Of a DNA stretch of 64,000 nt, positions 1-7,818 are shown piece after piece. The position numbers and the translations under genes are program-made. The notes beneath the pieces were generated by a model that searched no databases, had not been told where the DNA came from, and was given only the letters and a program-made list of their open reading frames with translations. The stretch lies in the NCBI GenBank assembly GCA_041859045.1, contig JBHELB010000030.1, positions 1 to 64,000 on the forward strand, in the 5' to 3' direction. Position 1 is the first letter of the stretch, and every line of letters starts with the position of its first letter. The DNA is from JBHELB01 sp041859045. GTDB taxonomy: Bacteria > Hydrogenedentota > Hydrogenedentia > Hydrogenedentales > SLHB01.

Positions 1-1483
1 CAGGACATCCCCCAAGATTTTTGCGGTTCGCGTAGTTTATGAGGAGTCGCAGGCGAAAAGGTTCATCTGGGGCGAGGTTGGGCAGGGGCGTTGGGGTATT
101 GGCGGCCCTGGGTGGCGCGTTAAAAGGGCGTGCAGGCCGTCGGCCAAGGCGTAGTACTTGAAGTCGGCAATGCCGAAGAGCCGTTTGGCCGCCTTCTCCA
201 CAAAGCTGGCCATCACGCGCAGTCGTGCGTCGTGATCGAGCACGCAGGCGGCAAAAAACATCGCCGCCAACACCAACGGCATGAGGTTTTGCAGCCCTTG
301 GTAGTTGAGCACGCGCACATTCTCAAGGTCATAGCAGGTCTTGGCGTAACGAATGGTCTCTTCGATGCTCCATCGCTTGAGATACGCGCGGACCATGCGC
401 CACAGACATTTGAAACTTGTGGTCAACGTCTCGTTGGTCAACAGCAGCAGCGGCTGAGCGCCAAGCCCATGAATCACCAGTAAACACAGGGGCTCGGGGC
501 GTTCGGGCAAGCGGATATGGCAAAACCCAAAACGCATGACGCAGGTCTTTTCTTGCCCGTCCTCGATGCGCACGAGCGGCTTGGCGTGCAGGATGGGACA
601 GGCCCGGGCCGCTTGCTCGGCCAGCATTATTTTTCCTTTCGCCACGACGTTGCGATTGCCCACCAAACGGAACAGGAAACGAAGCTTTCGGTCCAACAGG
701 GCGTCGAACAAGTTGATGCGGTCTCCGCCGCGGTCCATGACCCACAGGCCGCGACGGCCCACCTGCGCGGCCACCGCGTCGATGCCTCGCAAAATCTCGT
801 CGTTTTCGCTGGTGAAATCCGGCGCATCCGCCGACCATAGGCGTTGATACAAAGGAACCATGCCGTCCGCGTCGACCTCACACCCAATGATGTGAAGCGT
901 CCAATAGCCTTGGGCCAAATCGTGCGCGCTCCCGTCGCGCACCGTCGCCAGATACTCCATCTTTTTCGCGTACTTTTTCGACAAGTCGCTCGGGTCAAGA
1001 ATGAGCAATGTGTCTTGTCCCACCCGGCTCGCGCCCATCCGCAATAGGTTGGTCTGGACCGTATCCTCCAACTCCGGACGTTGCAGATTGCGCGACAACC
1101 GATACTCCGTTTTACGCAGCGGGATAGCTTCCTCCAGCGTTCGGCCGATCTCCGTGAGCAATACCGACTCCGATGCTTGAATGCCATAGACCATCTGAGA
1201 CACGAAGCGTTGCGCCGCGACACAAAGACCTTTCGAGAGATCCCCCGAAAAACGGGCAATACGCGTTCGCACGTTGCGGGCGACTCTGGTAGGATTCATG
1301 GGTGAGCCTCCTTGGGGTGTTGGAGTTGCGACAGTTTGCACCAAGATTCTGACGCTCCAAGGAGGCCACTGCAACCCGACCAAAGATCCCCCAAAAATCA
1401 CCCCGGACACTTGTGCCGATCCCTAACCAATATCAGGCCAATTACTTGCGATCCCGATACCCCATTTCTTGGGGGATGTCCTG
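1..1483 (-). mobile_element. IS4-family insertion sequence, complete to both tips
   Basis: A 17-base perfect terminal inverted repeat bounds the element: CAGGACATCCCCCAAGA at 1-17 and its reverse complement at 1467-1483. Between the tips lies one transposase gene on the minus strand. The left tip is base 1 of the window, so no left flank or target-site duplication can be checked. Immediately right of the element is a short palindrome (CTGATATCAG, 1484-1493). Size (about 1.48 kb), single gene and YREK signature fit IS4. The intact ends and intact transposase suggest a recently active copy. Confidence 0.85.
37..1299 (-). CDS. IS4-family DDE transposase
   Basis: Cut-and-paste transposase of 420 residues that would bind the element's inverted repeats and catalyse strand transfer. 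The DDE residues are probably D102 (in LDPSDLSKKYAKK), D189 (LWVMDRGG) and E313. E313 lies in a perfect IS4 YREK signature, Y-2-R-3-E-6-K (Y306, R309, E313, K320). The chosen start (MNPTRVAR) has a strong AAGGAGG ribosome site about 8 bases upstream; an in-frame extension upstream to 1410 has no such support. The gene fills nearly the whole element, and the frame is intact with no sign of decay. Confidence 0.9.
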   Translation of the reverse strand: MNPTRVARNVRTRIARFSGDLSKGLCVAAQRFVSQMVYGIQASESVLLTEIGRTLEEAIPLRKTEYRLSRNLQRPELEDTVQTNLLRMGASRVGQDTLLILDPSDLSKKYAKKMEYLATVRDGSAHDLAQGYWTLHIIGCEVDADGMVPLYQRLWSADAPDFTSENDEILRGIDAVAAQVGRRGLWVMDRGGDRINLFDALLDRKLRFLFRLVGNRNVVAKGKIMLAEQAARACPILHAKPLVRIEDGQEKTCVMRFGFCHIRLPERPEPLCLLVIHGLGAQPLLLLTNETLTTSFKCLWRMVRAYLKRWSIEETIRYAKTCYDLENVRVLNYQGLQNLMPLVLAAMFFAACVLDHDARLRVMASFVEKAAKRLFGIADFKYYALADGLHALLTRHPGPPIPQRPCPTSPQMNLFACDSS

Positions 1484-1489
1484 CTGATA

Positions 1490-1696
1490 TCAGGATGACA
1501 GATCTTTCCTGGGCATGATGCGAACGGCGAGAAAGACTGACATGAGAAACCACGGGATACAGTCAATCACGGCACTCTCAATCTCCTCAAGTGTCAGCGC
1601 GGTGTCTTGCCTTAAGCGCACCAGTACGAGCTTTTCAAAAAGAAAAAATAGAGAAAACCCGACCGCGACTAAGAATTTCCTAGATGCGTGCCTCAT
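1490..1696 (-). CDS. Small putative membrane protein next to the IS
   Basis: I do not recognise this 68-residue product. It has two hydrophobic stretches, roughly residues 8-26 (FLVAVGFSLFFLF) and 46-60 (CIPWFLMSVFLAV), so it may be a two-helix membrane protein. A GGAGAG-like ribosome site lies about 8 bases before the ATG. Its TGA stop lies only 7 bases from the tip of the insertion sequence, so the frame may be the front part of a longer gene cut by the insertion, or a real small gene. It could also be chance; the lack of a known family keeps confidence low. Confidence 0.35.
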   Translation of the reverse strand: MRHASRKFLVAVGFSLFFLFEKLVLVRLRQDTALTLEEIESAVIDCIPWFLMSVFLAVRIMPRKDLSS

Positions 1697-1946
1697 GATC
1701 TCGTCTCTCCGTCGTCATTTTCGGCCGAGATACAATGCGCGTAACGGCTCGGCCACTTGAGAAGAGAAGTAGACTTGTCCTTGTGACTATCATACAGCAA
1801 AGCAGGGGACATTGGGATTCCGTTTTGCACACGCCCCATGAGCCTCTGTGGTCTGTGCAAATTCTTGATACCGCGCGGCGGGCGGGGTAGGCTACAGGCG
1901 GATGGTATGGCGCGTTGGCGCGCCGAATCAGGAAAGGATCTGGGTC
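1697..1946. other. Intergenic region between small ORF and cupin locus
   Basis: About 250 bases with no gene I can support on either strand. It is less GC-rich than its surroundings in its first part and contains the candidate promoter at 1865-1893 near its right end. No repeat or RNA gene was recognised. Confidence 0.5.
1865..1893 (+). promoter_or_regulatory. Candidate sigma-70 promoter for the 68-aa protein / cupin pair
   Basis: TTGATA (1865-1870), 17-base spacer, TAGGCT (1888-1893). The predicted transcript start near 1900 gives a leader of about 47 bases before the ATG at 1947. The same TAGGCT -10 box occurs at 41867-41872. Confidence 0.45.
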
Positions 1947-2153
1947 ATGCCGAAAACCACCTACCGTATTACGCTTTGGTCGGGCGGAAAGCCCGCGATG
2001 GTCCATTACGTCACGCGTCCGCCGGAGTTTGGAGGGGTATGTTGCTCGTTTCAAACCGACGACGGCAACATTGTGCGGTTGATGGGCAATATCTCGGTGG
2101 AGCAAGGCAGTTTTGAGGAACGCCCCATTAGCAGCATGCGCGCGATGCGCTAA
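1947..2153 (+). CDS. 68-residue protein, LWSGG family (paralogue of 2750-2956)
   Basis: Unknown function. The product is 68 residues with no signal peptide or membrane helix. It aligns with the equally long minus-strand product of 2750-2956: both have LWSGG at residues 10-14, AM at 17-18, and a related C-terminal stretch (GNISVEQGSFE here, GTVSIEEGDWE there). AGGAAAGGA ends about 8 bases before the ATG and decides this start over an upstream GTG-type frame. The WbuC-like cupin gene follows after 26 bases and is probably cotranscribed. Beta-rich predicted character is an inference from the alternating hydrophobic pattern. Confidence 0.65.
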   Translation: MPKTTYRITLWSGGKPAMVHYVTRPPEFGGVCCSFQTDDGNIVRLMGNISVEQGSFEERPISSMRAMR

Positions 2154-2179
2154 CGCGGATATGCGAAACCTCGATATTT

Positions 2180-2743
2180 ATGCACAAGAAGACCGAACCT
2201 TCTAGCGAAGTACGCCGTATCTCGGCCGCCGCGACGCAGTCCACGCATGCGCGTGTCGAACCGCTGCGCTGGGAACTGCTGCATGCCAAGGCCGCTCAGG
2301 CCAAGGCGAATCCGCGCCTGCGCGAGATACATGTGCTGCATACCGGCGACGAAGATACGCTGCAACGCATGCTGAACGCGTTGCAGCCGGGCACGTACAT
2401 TCGTCCGCACCGCCACGCCACGCCGCCAAAGGCGGAGGCCGTGGTGGTGCTGCAAGGCCGGGTCGCCTTTGTGCCGTTTACCGAGGCGGGCGAACCCGAT
2501 GAGGCGAATTGGGCGCTGATGGATCCGCGCGGGGATACCTTTGGCGTGGACTACCGCGCGGGGCTATGGCATACGTTTATCGCGCTCGCGCCGGATTCTG
2601 TAATGTTCGAAGTGAAGCCGGGGCCCTACGCGGCGACCTCCGATAAAGACTTCGCCCCGTGGGCGCCGCCGGAAGACACGCCGGAAGCGCGGCACTATCT
2701 CACGTGGCTGGAGGAACGTTTCCGGAGCGCGTGGGCTTTGTAG
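2180..2743 (+). CDS. WbuC-like cupin-fold metalloprotein
   Basis: 187-residue cytosolic protein. A cupin barrel spans roughly residues 50-150: the metal-site segment with paired histidines (YIRPHRHATPPK), a following VVLQGRVAFV strand, and a late histidine in GLWHTFIAL. The pattern fits the WbuC family, named after a gene in O-antigen clusters; its reaction is not established, so no substrate is claimed. The N-terminal 45 residues look like a flexible tail plus helix. It sits between two paralogous 68-residue proteins (upstream same strand, downstream convergent after 6 bases). The ATG lacks a clear ribosome site, suggesting coupling to the upstream gene. Confidence 0.75.
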   Translation: MHKKTEPSSEVRRISAAATQSTHARVEPLRWELLHAKAAQAKANPRLREIHVLHTGDEDTLQRMLNALQPGTYIRPHRHATPPKAEAVVVLQGRVAFVPFTEAGEPDEANWALMDPRGDTFGVDYRAGLWHTFIALAPDSVMFEVKPGPYAATSDKDFAPWAPPEDTPEARHYLTWLEERFRSAWAL

Positions 2744-2749
2744 TCGCAC

Positions 2750-2956
2750 CTAGAGGCGAGGCGGCAGTTTCTCGTACTCCCAGTCGCCTTCTTCGATGGA
2801 TACCGTGCCCACGACCTCGACCAGCAGGCCGCTGTCTTCCGCGTGGAACCGGTAGCCTCCGCCGCCTTCGGCAGGGGTAGGCATCTTGTTGGTGATCCAG
2901 GTCATCGCCACGCGTCCGCCCGACCATAGGCAAACGCGGAACTTCCGGCTGTTCAT
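2750..2956 (-). CDS. 68-residue protein, LWSGG family (paralogue of 1947-2153)
   Basis: Second member of the small LWSGG family, 68 residues, function unknown. Shared positions with its paralogue: R7, L10-W11-S12-G13-G14, A17-M18, then VxxVGTVSIEEGxxE near the C-terminus. This copy carries a glycine-rich insert (EGGGG, residues 30-34) in the middle. A very strong AAGGAGGGTG ribosome site precedes the ATG. It lies 30 bases downstream of the orphan prepilin gene in the same direction, so it is probably on that transcript, and converges on the cupin gene. Being a retained paralogue with strong translation signals argues it is a real gene. Confidence 0.65.
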   Translation of the reverse strand: MNSRKFRVCLWSGGRVAMTWITNKMPTPAEGGGGYRFHAEDSGLLVEVVGTVSIEEGDWEYEKLPPRL

Positions 2957-2986
2957 CTGGACACCCTCCTTGAGGGCTGACCGTTC

Positions 2987-4162
2987 CTACTGCGAATAGC
3001 CTTCGCTGAACAGGAGCGGACCCGGCCCCTTCGATCCGATCACGGCGTTGCCGCCCGCGTCCTTCGGACGATCTTCGTCGCGGTCGGCTTCATATTCGTT
3101 GGGCAGTCGCGACAAAGAACCCAGCAGCGGCGGATTCTTGGGGGTACGCGCGGGATGATAGGTCGCGGGGTCTGCATCCTCTCCGCCGCCCCGGGTGCGC
3201 GCGCGGAAATCATAGTCGGGCTGCTTATTCTCATTGAGATCGCGCGTGGCTAAGTAGAAGGCGCGCAGTCCGAGAATGTGATAGATGTAGTCATCGCCGT
3301 TGTTAATGTGAGCGTACTCCGAACCGGCGTAACGAGTCCGAAGATCCGCCAAAATGCGCGCCTCGACGTCGATCACGTCTCCGCTGGAGGTGACCACATA
3401 TCCCGGCGAGGCCACGCCGCCGGCATCCTCGCGCGGTCCGACCGAGATCAACACATACGCGTCGTAGCGCGGCGGCGGGAACGTCAGGTCATAGGCGTCT
3501 TTGTGGCCTTGTAACTTCGCACCGGGATCCGGGTCCACGTTCGGCCGCCACGTGCTCGCCATCGCGTCCACGTCATCGAAGTAGCGCTTAGCCGCGCGGA
3601 ACTGATCTAGGTTTACCGGAATATAGACGTACGGACGCTCCACTTGGGAGTGCTCCCCCGTGATGAGGTCTCCCGGCGCGCCTGGGGTGGAGGTGGCGGG
3701 ATTGTACAGTTCCTTGGGGACGATAAACGCGCCTGTCTCGTCCTTCTTGAGGATAGGCAGAAACTCCATTCTTCCCAGCACGTCGCTCCGGAGCGCGCTA
3801 TCGCCGTCTGTGTCGTAGCCGTCCGAAAATCGGTCGTAGATACCGTCGTTGCCGTACTCGCCCAAAATACTGAGGTACGGCGTGAGCATGAACAGTTTCT
3901 CATCCAATACTGCATTTCTGCTGGTGCCGGCGGGGAGTTTTTGTATCAGATAGCCATAGGCCGCTGGATAGGAGCCGCGAGTCGCGTAATACGTGGCCAG
4001 CGCCGTTTGCAGAGCTTTGAAGTCGCTTTCAACATCGGCGATGTTGGCTCGTTCCCGTGCGCGGCCCAGCCCGACGGCGACCATCCCGAACAGAATACTG
4101 ATGATCGCAATGACCGTCAGGAGTTCAATAAGCGTGAATCCGCGACTGCGTTGGGTGCTCAT
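2987..4162 (-). CDS. Orphan type II pseudopilin-like protein with large C-terminal domain
   Basis: 391 residues. The N-terminus RGFTLIELLTVIAIISIL is a class III prepilin signal: cleavage expected after the Gly, Phe methylated, Glu at +5, followed by a hydrophobic helix. The helix and following region (about residues 8-65) resemble GspG. The remaining 320 residues are much longer than in GspG (about 145) and rich in Asp, Gly and Tyr. It would be processed by a prepilin peptidase (none in this window) and assembled into, or displayed on, a pseudopilus. It has its own promoter and lies 6.5 kb from the gsp operon, so whether it belongs to that machine is inference. Confidence 0.75.
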   Translation of the reverse strand: MSTQRSRGFTLIELLTVIAIISILFGMVAVGLGRARERANIADVESDFKALQTALATYYATRGSYPAAYGYLIQKLPAGTSRNAVLDEKLFMLTPYLSILGEYGNDGIYDRFSDGYDTDGDSALRSDVLGRMEFLPILKKDETGAFIVPKELYNPATSTPGAPGDLITGEHSQVERPYVYIPVNLDQFRAAKRYFDDVDAMASTWRPNVDPDPGAKLQGHKDAYDLTFPPPRYDAYVLISVGPREDAGGVASPGYVVTSSGDVIDVEARILADLRTRYAGSEYAHINNGDDYIYHILGLRAFYLATRDLNENKQPDYDFRARTRGGGEDADPATYHPARTPKNPPLLGSLSRLPNEYEADRDEDRPKDAGGNAVIGSKGPGPLLFSEGYSQ

Positions 4163-4203
4163 TCCACCTCTCCCCGTTGACCCGACTCAAGTCCTCTAAT
4201 GCG

Positions 4204-4232
4204 AGTGTACCACGGGTTGCCCGGGGGGTCAA
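4204..4232 (-). promoter_or_regulatory. Sigma-70 promoter for the orphan pseudopilin
   Basis: On the minus strand TTGACC (4232-4227), 17-base spacer, TACACT (4209-4204). Close to consensus; leader of about 35 bases to the ATG at 4162. Confidence 0.65.
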
Positions 4233-4300
4233 ACAGCGAAAAACGACGGATGCCTAATCCTGACAAGGTGTTATCGAGATTTGACCTGGGCCGGTCTGGA

Positions 4301-4329
4301 TTGCGCGGCTCTTCGCACTTGGCTACAAT
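4301..4329 (+). promoter_or_regulatory. Sigma-70 promoter for the glycosyltransferase operon
   Basis: TTGCGC (4301-4306), 17-base spacer, TACAAT (4324-4329). The same hexamers and spacing occur before kdsD (29984-30012). The transcript would start near 4336. Confidence 0.6.
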
Positions 4330-4392
4330 GCGACTATGAATCATATGGAACGGGAGGGAAATGGATGCCGTTCCGGGGGAAAAGAGGTACCA

Positions 4393-5373
4393 GTGGAACT
4401 GAATCGCGGAAATGGCATGGAGACCTTCCCTGTCGAGGTCAGTATTCTGATCCCGGTGTACAACGAGGAGGACAACCTCGATGCCCTGGAGACGGAGCTA
4501 TTCGGTGTGCTGGATTCGCTGGGCGAGACGTTCGAGGTGATTTTCGTCGACGACGGCAGCCGTGACCGGTCTTTTGAGATCCTGCAACGCATCTACCGAG
4601 AACGCCCCGAGACCCGTGTGCTCCGGTTTGTACGCAACTTCGGCCAGCAGGCGGCCTACACGGCCGCCATGCGTGAGGCGCGCGGGCGTGCGGTGATTTT
4701 GATGGACGCGGATTTGCAGACCCCGGCGAAGCATATTCCTGAGTTCCTGGCGAAATTGCGCGAAGGCTACGACATCGTGTACGGGTCGCGCGACAAGAAC
4801 TATGCGCCCTTGTACCGTCGAATAGGGTCGGTTTTCGCGGACAAACTGGTGCGCCGCCTCACGGGTTTTAATATTCCTGACAGCGTGAGCGGGTATTTGG
4901 CGCTGGACGCCGCACTGGTGCGCCGGGTCAATCATTACAACGAGCGGACGCGCTACCTGAGCGGCCTATTCGCATGGTTGTCGTACGGACGTTACGCGGT
5001 GATCACCGTGTCGCGCCGCCCCCGCGTCGCAGGCGAATCGAAGTACGGCTTTCTGTCTCTCGTGCGGATCGTGCTGAACTTCATCACGGTGTTCTCCACG
5101 AGGCCGCTTCATTTCGCGACGTTGGCGGGGACCGTCATCATGGCGCTTGCGTTGGGCATAGGCGTGGCGTCGGTGAGTTTTTTCGCGCGCGGCGCGGAAA
5201 TCCCGGCCTGGAGTTCCGCCCTGGCGGCGGTGCTGTTGTTCGTGGCGTCCATCCAACTCTGGAGCATCGGTATTTTGGGCGAGTACATTGGCCGGATCAT
5301 GGGCGAGGTTCGTGGCCGCCCGGTGTATCTCGTGGGCGAAGTGTTGGATCGCGCAACTGAGAAGACCGAGTAG
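4393..5373 (+). CDS. Family 2 glycosyltransferase, polyprenyl-phosphate type (DPM1/ArnC-like), membrane-anchored
   Basis: Transfers a sugar from a nucleotide donor to a lipid carrier, most likely polyprenyl phosphate. The GT-A domain (first 230 residues) has SILIPVYNEE at the start, VDDGS for nucleotide binding and DADLQ for the metal. Two hydrophobic helices follow (about 240-265 and 275-300), as in ArnC/GtrB-like enzymes. The GTG at 4393 follows AAGAGG; an ATG at 4336 in frame would be almost leaderless given the promoter, so the start is uncertain by 19 residues. Next gene starts 16 bases downstream, so an operon with the MauE-thioredoxin fusion is likely. The sugar is unknown. Confidence 0.85.
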   Translation: MELNRGNGMETFPVEVSILIPVYNEEDNLDALETELFGVLDSLGETFEVIFVDDGSRDRSFEILQRIYRERPETRVLRFVRNFGQQAAYTAAMREARGRAVILMDADLQTPAKHIPEFLAKLREGYDIVYGSRDKNYAPLYRRIGSVFADKLVRRLTGFNIPDSVSGYLALDAALVRRVNHYNERTRYLSGLFAWLSYGRYAVITVSRRPRVAGESKYGFLSLVRIVLNFITVFSTRPLHFATLAGTVIMALALGIGVASVSFFARGAEIPAWSSALAAVLLFVASIQLWSIGILGEYIGRIMGEVRGRPVYLVGEVLDRATEKTE

Positions 5374-5389
5374 CAGAGGAGAACGGAAC

Positions 5390-6349
5390 GTGGTCAAGGT
5401 GTGGCGAGCCCTGGAAATCATCCTCGGCGTGACATTTGTGGCTGCGGCCGTGCTGAAGGCGCTGGACATGCGCGCGTTTGCCGTCCAGATCACCTACTAC
5501 GGCGTGCTCAAAGATCCTGTGCTGGTCCACAGCGCGGCGTACATCAGCCTTGCCGTCGAAACCCTGCTTGGGGCGCTGCTGATCGCGGGTTGGCGGTTGC
5601 GCGGTTGGACCTATGCGACGACGAACCTCATGTTGCTCGGCTTCACGGCGCTCATCGCCTATGCGGCGGCCTATCGCGGGCTAACGGACTGCGGTTGCTT
5701 TGGAAAGTACGTGCCCATGTCGCCGCTGGCTTCGATCGCGAAGAACATCGCGATGTTGGCAGTCGCAAGCGGCTTGTGGTGGGCACGGGGACGCCTCGAT
5801 GTTGCGGCGCGTCCGGGAGTCGGGGGCATGCGCGTAGCGGCGCTGGCGTTGTCCGCACTTGTCGTGGCCGCCGGACTAGGGTTCGGCGCGATGCAAGGCT
5901 CCCCCGCGTCCCCAGCCGAGCCGGTGCACGCCGATCCCGATCGGCCCTTCGCACGGTTTGTCTTCGACGCCGATACCGGCCGTGTGGACCTTGGCAAGGG
6001 GAATTACGTGGTGGCGGTGTTAAGCGCCACGTGTGAGCATTGCATGGGATCGATCCCCGACGCGAATACGCTGGCGGGGGCGCATGCTCAAACCGGCGTG
6101 CAGGTCGTTGGGCTAATCATGGGAAAAGAGGACGAAATCGCGCAGTTCAGGGCGGTAACCGCGACGGAATTCCCGTTGTTCCCGATAGAGGTGGAAACCT
6201 TTTTCGCCCTGATCACACGCGAACCGCCCCGGTATATTCTGGTGCGCGACGGAAAAGAAGTGACGGGGTGGGAAGGTCATGCTCCCTCCGGGCAGGAACT
6301 GGCCGACGCGTTGGCGGGCAAGTCTTCGCCTGCTCAAACGACGCCATGA
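5390..6349 (+). CDS. MauE/DoxX-like membrane protein fused to thioredoxin-like domain
   Basis: 319 residues. Residues 5-165 form four to five hydrophobic helices of the MauE/DoxX type, with the typical loop DCGCFG (C101, C103). A periplasmic thioredoxin-like domain follows (about 185-310) with a CEHC redox motif (C215, C218). A protein of this shape would relay electrons across the inner membrane to form or break disulfides outside; MauE itself supports maturation of disulfide-rich methylamine dehydrogenase. The GTG start is chosen because AGAGGAG lies 8 bases upstream; a longer frame overlapping the glycosyltransferase has no support. Partner proteins are not evident here. Confidence 0.75.
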   Translation: MVKVWRALEIILGVTFVAAAVLKALDMRAFAVQITYYGVLKDPVLVHSAAYISLAVETLLGALLIAGWRLRGWTYATTNLMLLGFTALIAYAAAYRGLTDCGCFGKYVPMSPLASIAKNIAMLAVASGLWWARGRLDVAARPGVGGMRVAALALSALVVAAGLGFGAMQGSPASPAEPVHADPDRPFARFVFDADTGRVDLGKGNYVVAVLSATCEHCMGSIPDANTLAGAHAQTGVQVVGLIMGKEDEIAQFRAVTATEFPLFPIEVETFFALITREPPRYILVRDGKEVTGWEGHAPSGQELADALAGKSSPAQTTP

Positions 6350-6382
6350 CGTGGGCGCGCGGCCCCATTGAGTAATCAACCG

Positions 6383-7813
6383 ATGCCGCGAATATTTCTC
6401 GAACACTACGGCCTCTGGCTGACGCCGGCCGCCCGCGAACAGGCGCCGGCGGAAGGGGTGCCTGAGCATTTCCTCCAGTGCGTTTGGTACGACCAACTGT
6501 TCGCCAGCGAAGGCCTCGCCACCGACGAAGGCTGTCCGCTCACCGTGCGGTCGCCGGGATGGTGGAATCACGGCGCGGGGCCGGATTTCCGCGATGCGCA
6601 GATCGTTTTTGGCGATACCTTGAAGACGGGCGACGTGGAAGTGCATCTGACGCATTCCGCGTGGGAACAGCACGGGCATTATCTCGACCATCGCTACGAC
6701 CACGTCATGCTGCTTGTCGTGTTGGCGGACAAGGCGCCCGCGATTCCGCCGCGAACCTCGACAGGTAGGCGTATCCCGATCCTGCTTCTGCGTCCGCACA
6801 TCGACCACGCGCTTTTTGAGATGGCCGAGTCCATGCCGTCGGAAGAGTTTGACGTCGCGATAGCCGCCGCGCCGGGCCAATGCGCGGAGGTGGTTCGGAC
6901 GCGAGGGGTGACGCCGGTGACCGCGCTCCTCGAATTTGCGGGCGACTGGCGCATGCTCGCGAAGGCACGCTCGATTCGCGCGCGGCTGGAACGGGTGGGG
7001 TTGGCGCAGGTGTTGTATGAGAACTTCTTGGCGGCATGCGGATTCAGCCGATACAAACATCACTTTCGTTTGCTCGCACAGCAGTTGCCCTACGATCGCG
7101 TCCGGCAGCTTGCGCGGCAGGATACGCTATTGGTGGAAACCGCGTTCCTGCGGCTGTGCGGATTGCTTCCGGACACGTTGCCCGAGGGAACGACGGCGGT
7201 TCCGCATTTTGCGCGGTTGCGGGCATTGCAGCGCGATCACCTTGCGGGACTTCGCTCGTTGCCGCTGAGTTGGAACCGTTCGGGCGTGCGGCCGACGAAC
7301 TATCCCGAGCGGCGCTTGGCGGGCGCGGCGTTCTTCCTTTCGCGTACGGCGGCGCAGGGGGTGGATGTCGCTTTTGAGGAACTATGGCGAATGGACATGT
7401 CGCCCAAGGCGCGCCGCGAGGCGTTTTCCGCGTTGTTTCCGGCCTCGCTCGGGTTTTGGTCCACGCATTGCACTTGGGCGGGCAAGAAACTCGCGCGACC
7501 CTTGGCGATGTTGGGCGAGGCGCGCATTCGCTCCATCGTGGGCAACGTGTTCGTGCCGGTGGCGCTGGCGCTGGCGCGGCAGCGAAAGGACCGCGCGCTC
7601 GAGGAGCGCGTGTTCGAGTTCTATGCCCTGATGCCGGGCGAGTCGGAGAATCGCGTGACTAAAGACATGATGCCGCGCATGTTTGGGGAGGCCGCGCCAA
7701 AGCGCCTGTCTTTTCGCGACCAACAGGGGCTGATCCAGATCTATCAGGATTGGTGCGAAACGAATCCTTCGTGTCAGGGATGCCGGGTACGCGCGTTTCT
7801 CGATCGCACGTAG
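6383..7813 (+). CDS. DUF2851 family protein
   Basis: 476 residues, soluble. Matches the DUF2851 pattern: FLQCVWYDQLF near the N-terminus, the block PGWWNHGAGPDFRDAQI, then GDVEVHLTHSAWEQHGH, and a cysteine cluster at the C-terminus (CETNPSCQGCRV). The conserved D/E/H-rich core (GPDFRDA, GDVEVH) is reminiscent of a nuclease-like metal site, which is an inference only; no function is established for the family. The C-terminal CxxxxxCxxC could bind a metal. The start may be ATG 6383 or TTG 6368; neither has a clear ribosome site. Third gene of the glycosyltransferase operon by spacing (about 20-30 bases). Confidence 0.75.
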   Translation: MPRIFLEHYGLWLTPAAREQAPAEGVPEHFLQCVWYDQLFASEGLATDEGCPLTVRSPGWWNHGAGPDFRDAQIVFGDTLKTGDVEVHLTHSAWEQHGHYLDHRYDHVMLLVVLADKAPAIPPRTSTGRRIPILLLRPHIDHALFEMAESMPSEEFDVAIAAAPGQCAEVVRTRGVTPVTALLEFAGDWRMLAKARSIRARLERVGLAQVLYENFLAACGFSRYKHHFRLLAQQLPYDRVRQLARQDTLLVETAFLRLCGLLPDTLPEGTTAVPHFARLRALQRDHLAGLRSLPLSWNRSGVRPTNYPERRLAGAAFFLSRTAAQGVDVAFEELWRMDMSPKARREAFSALFPASLGFWSTHCTWAGKKLARPLAMLGEARIRSIVGNVFVPVALALARQRKDRALEERVFEFYALMPGESENRVTKDMMPRMFGEAAPKRLSFRDQQGLIQIYQDWCETNPSCQGCRVRAFLDRT

Positions 7814-7818
7814 GCAAG

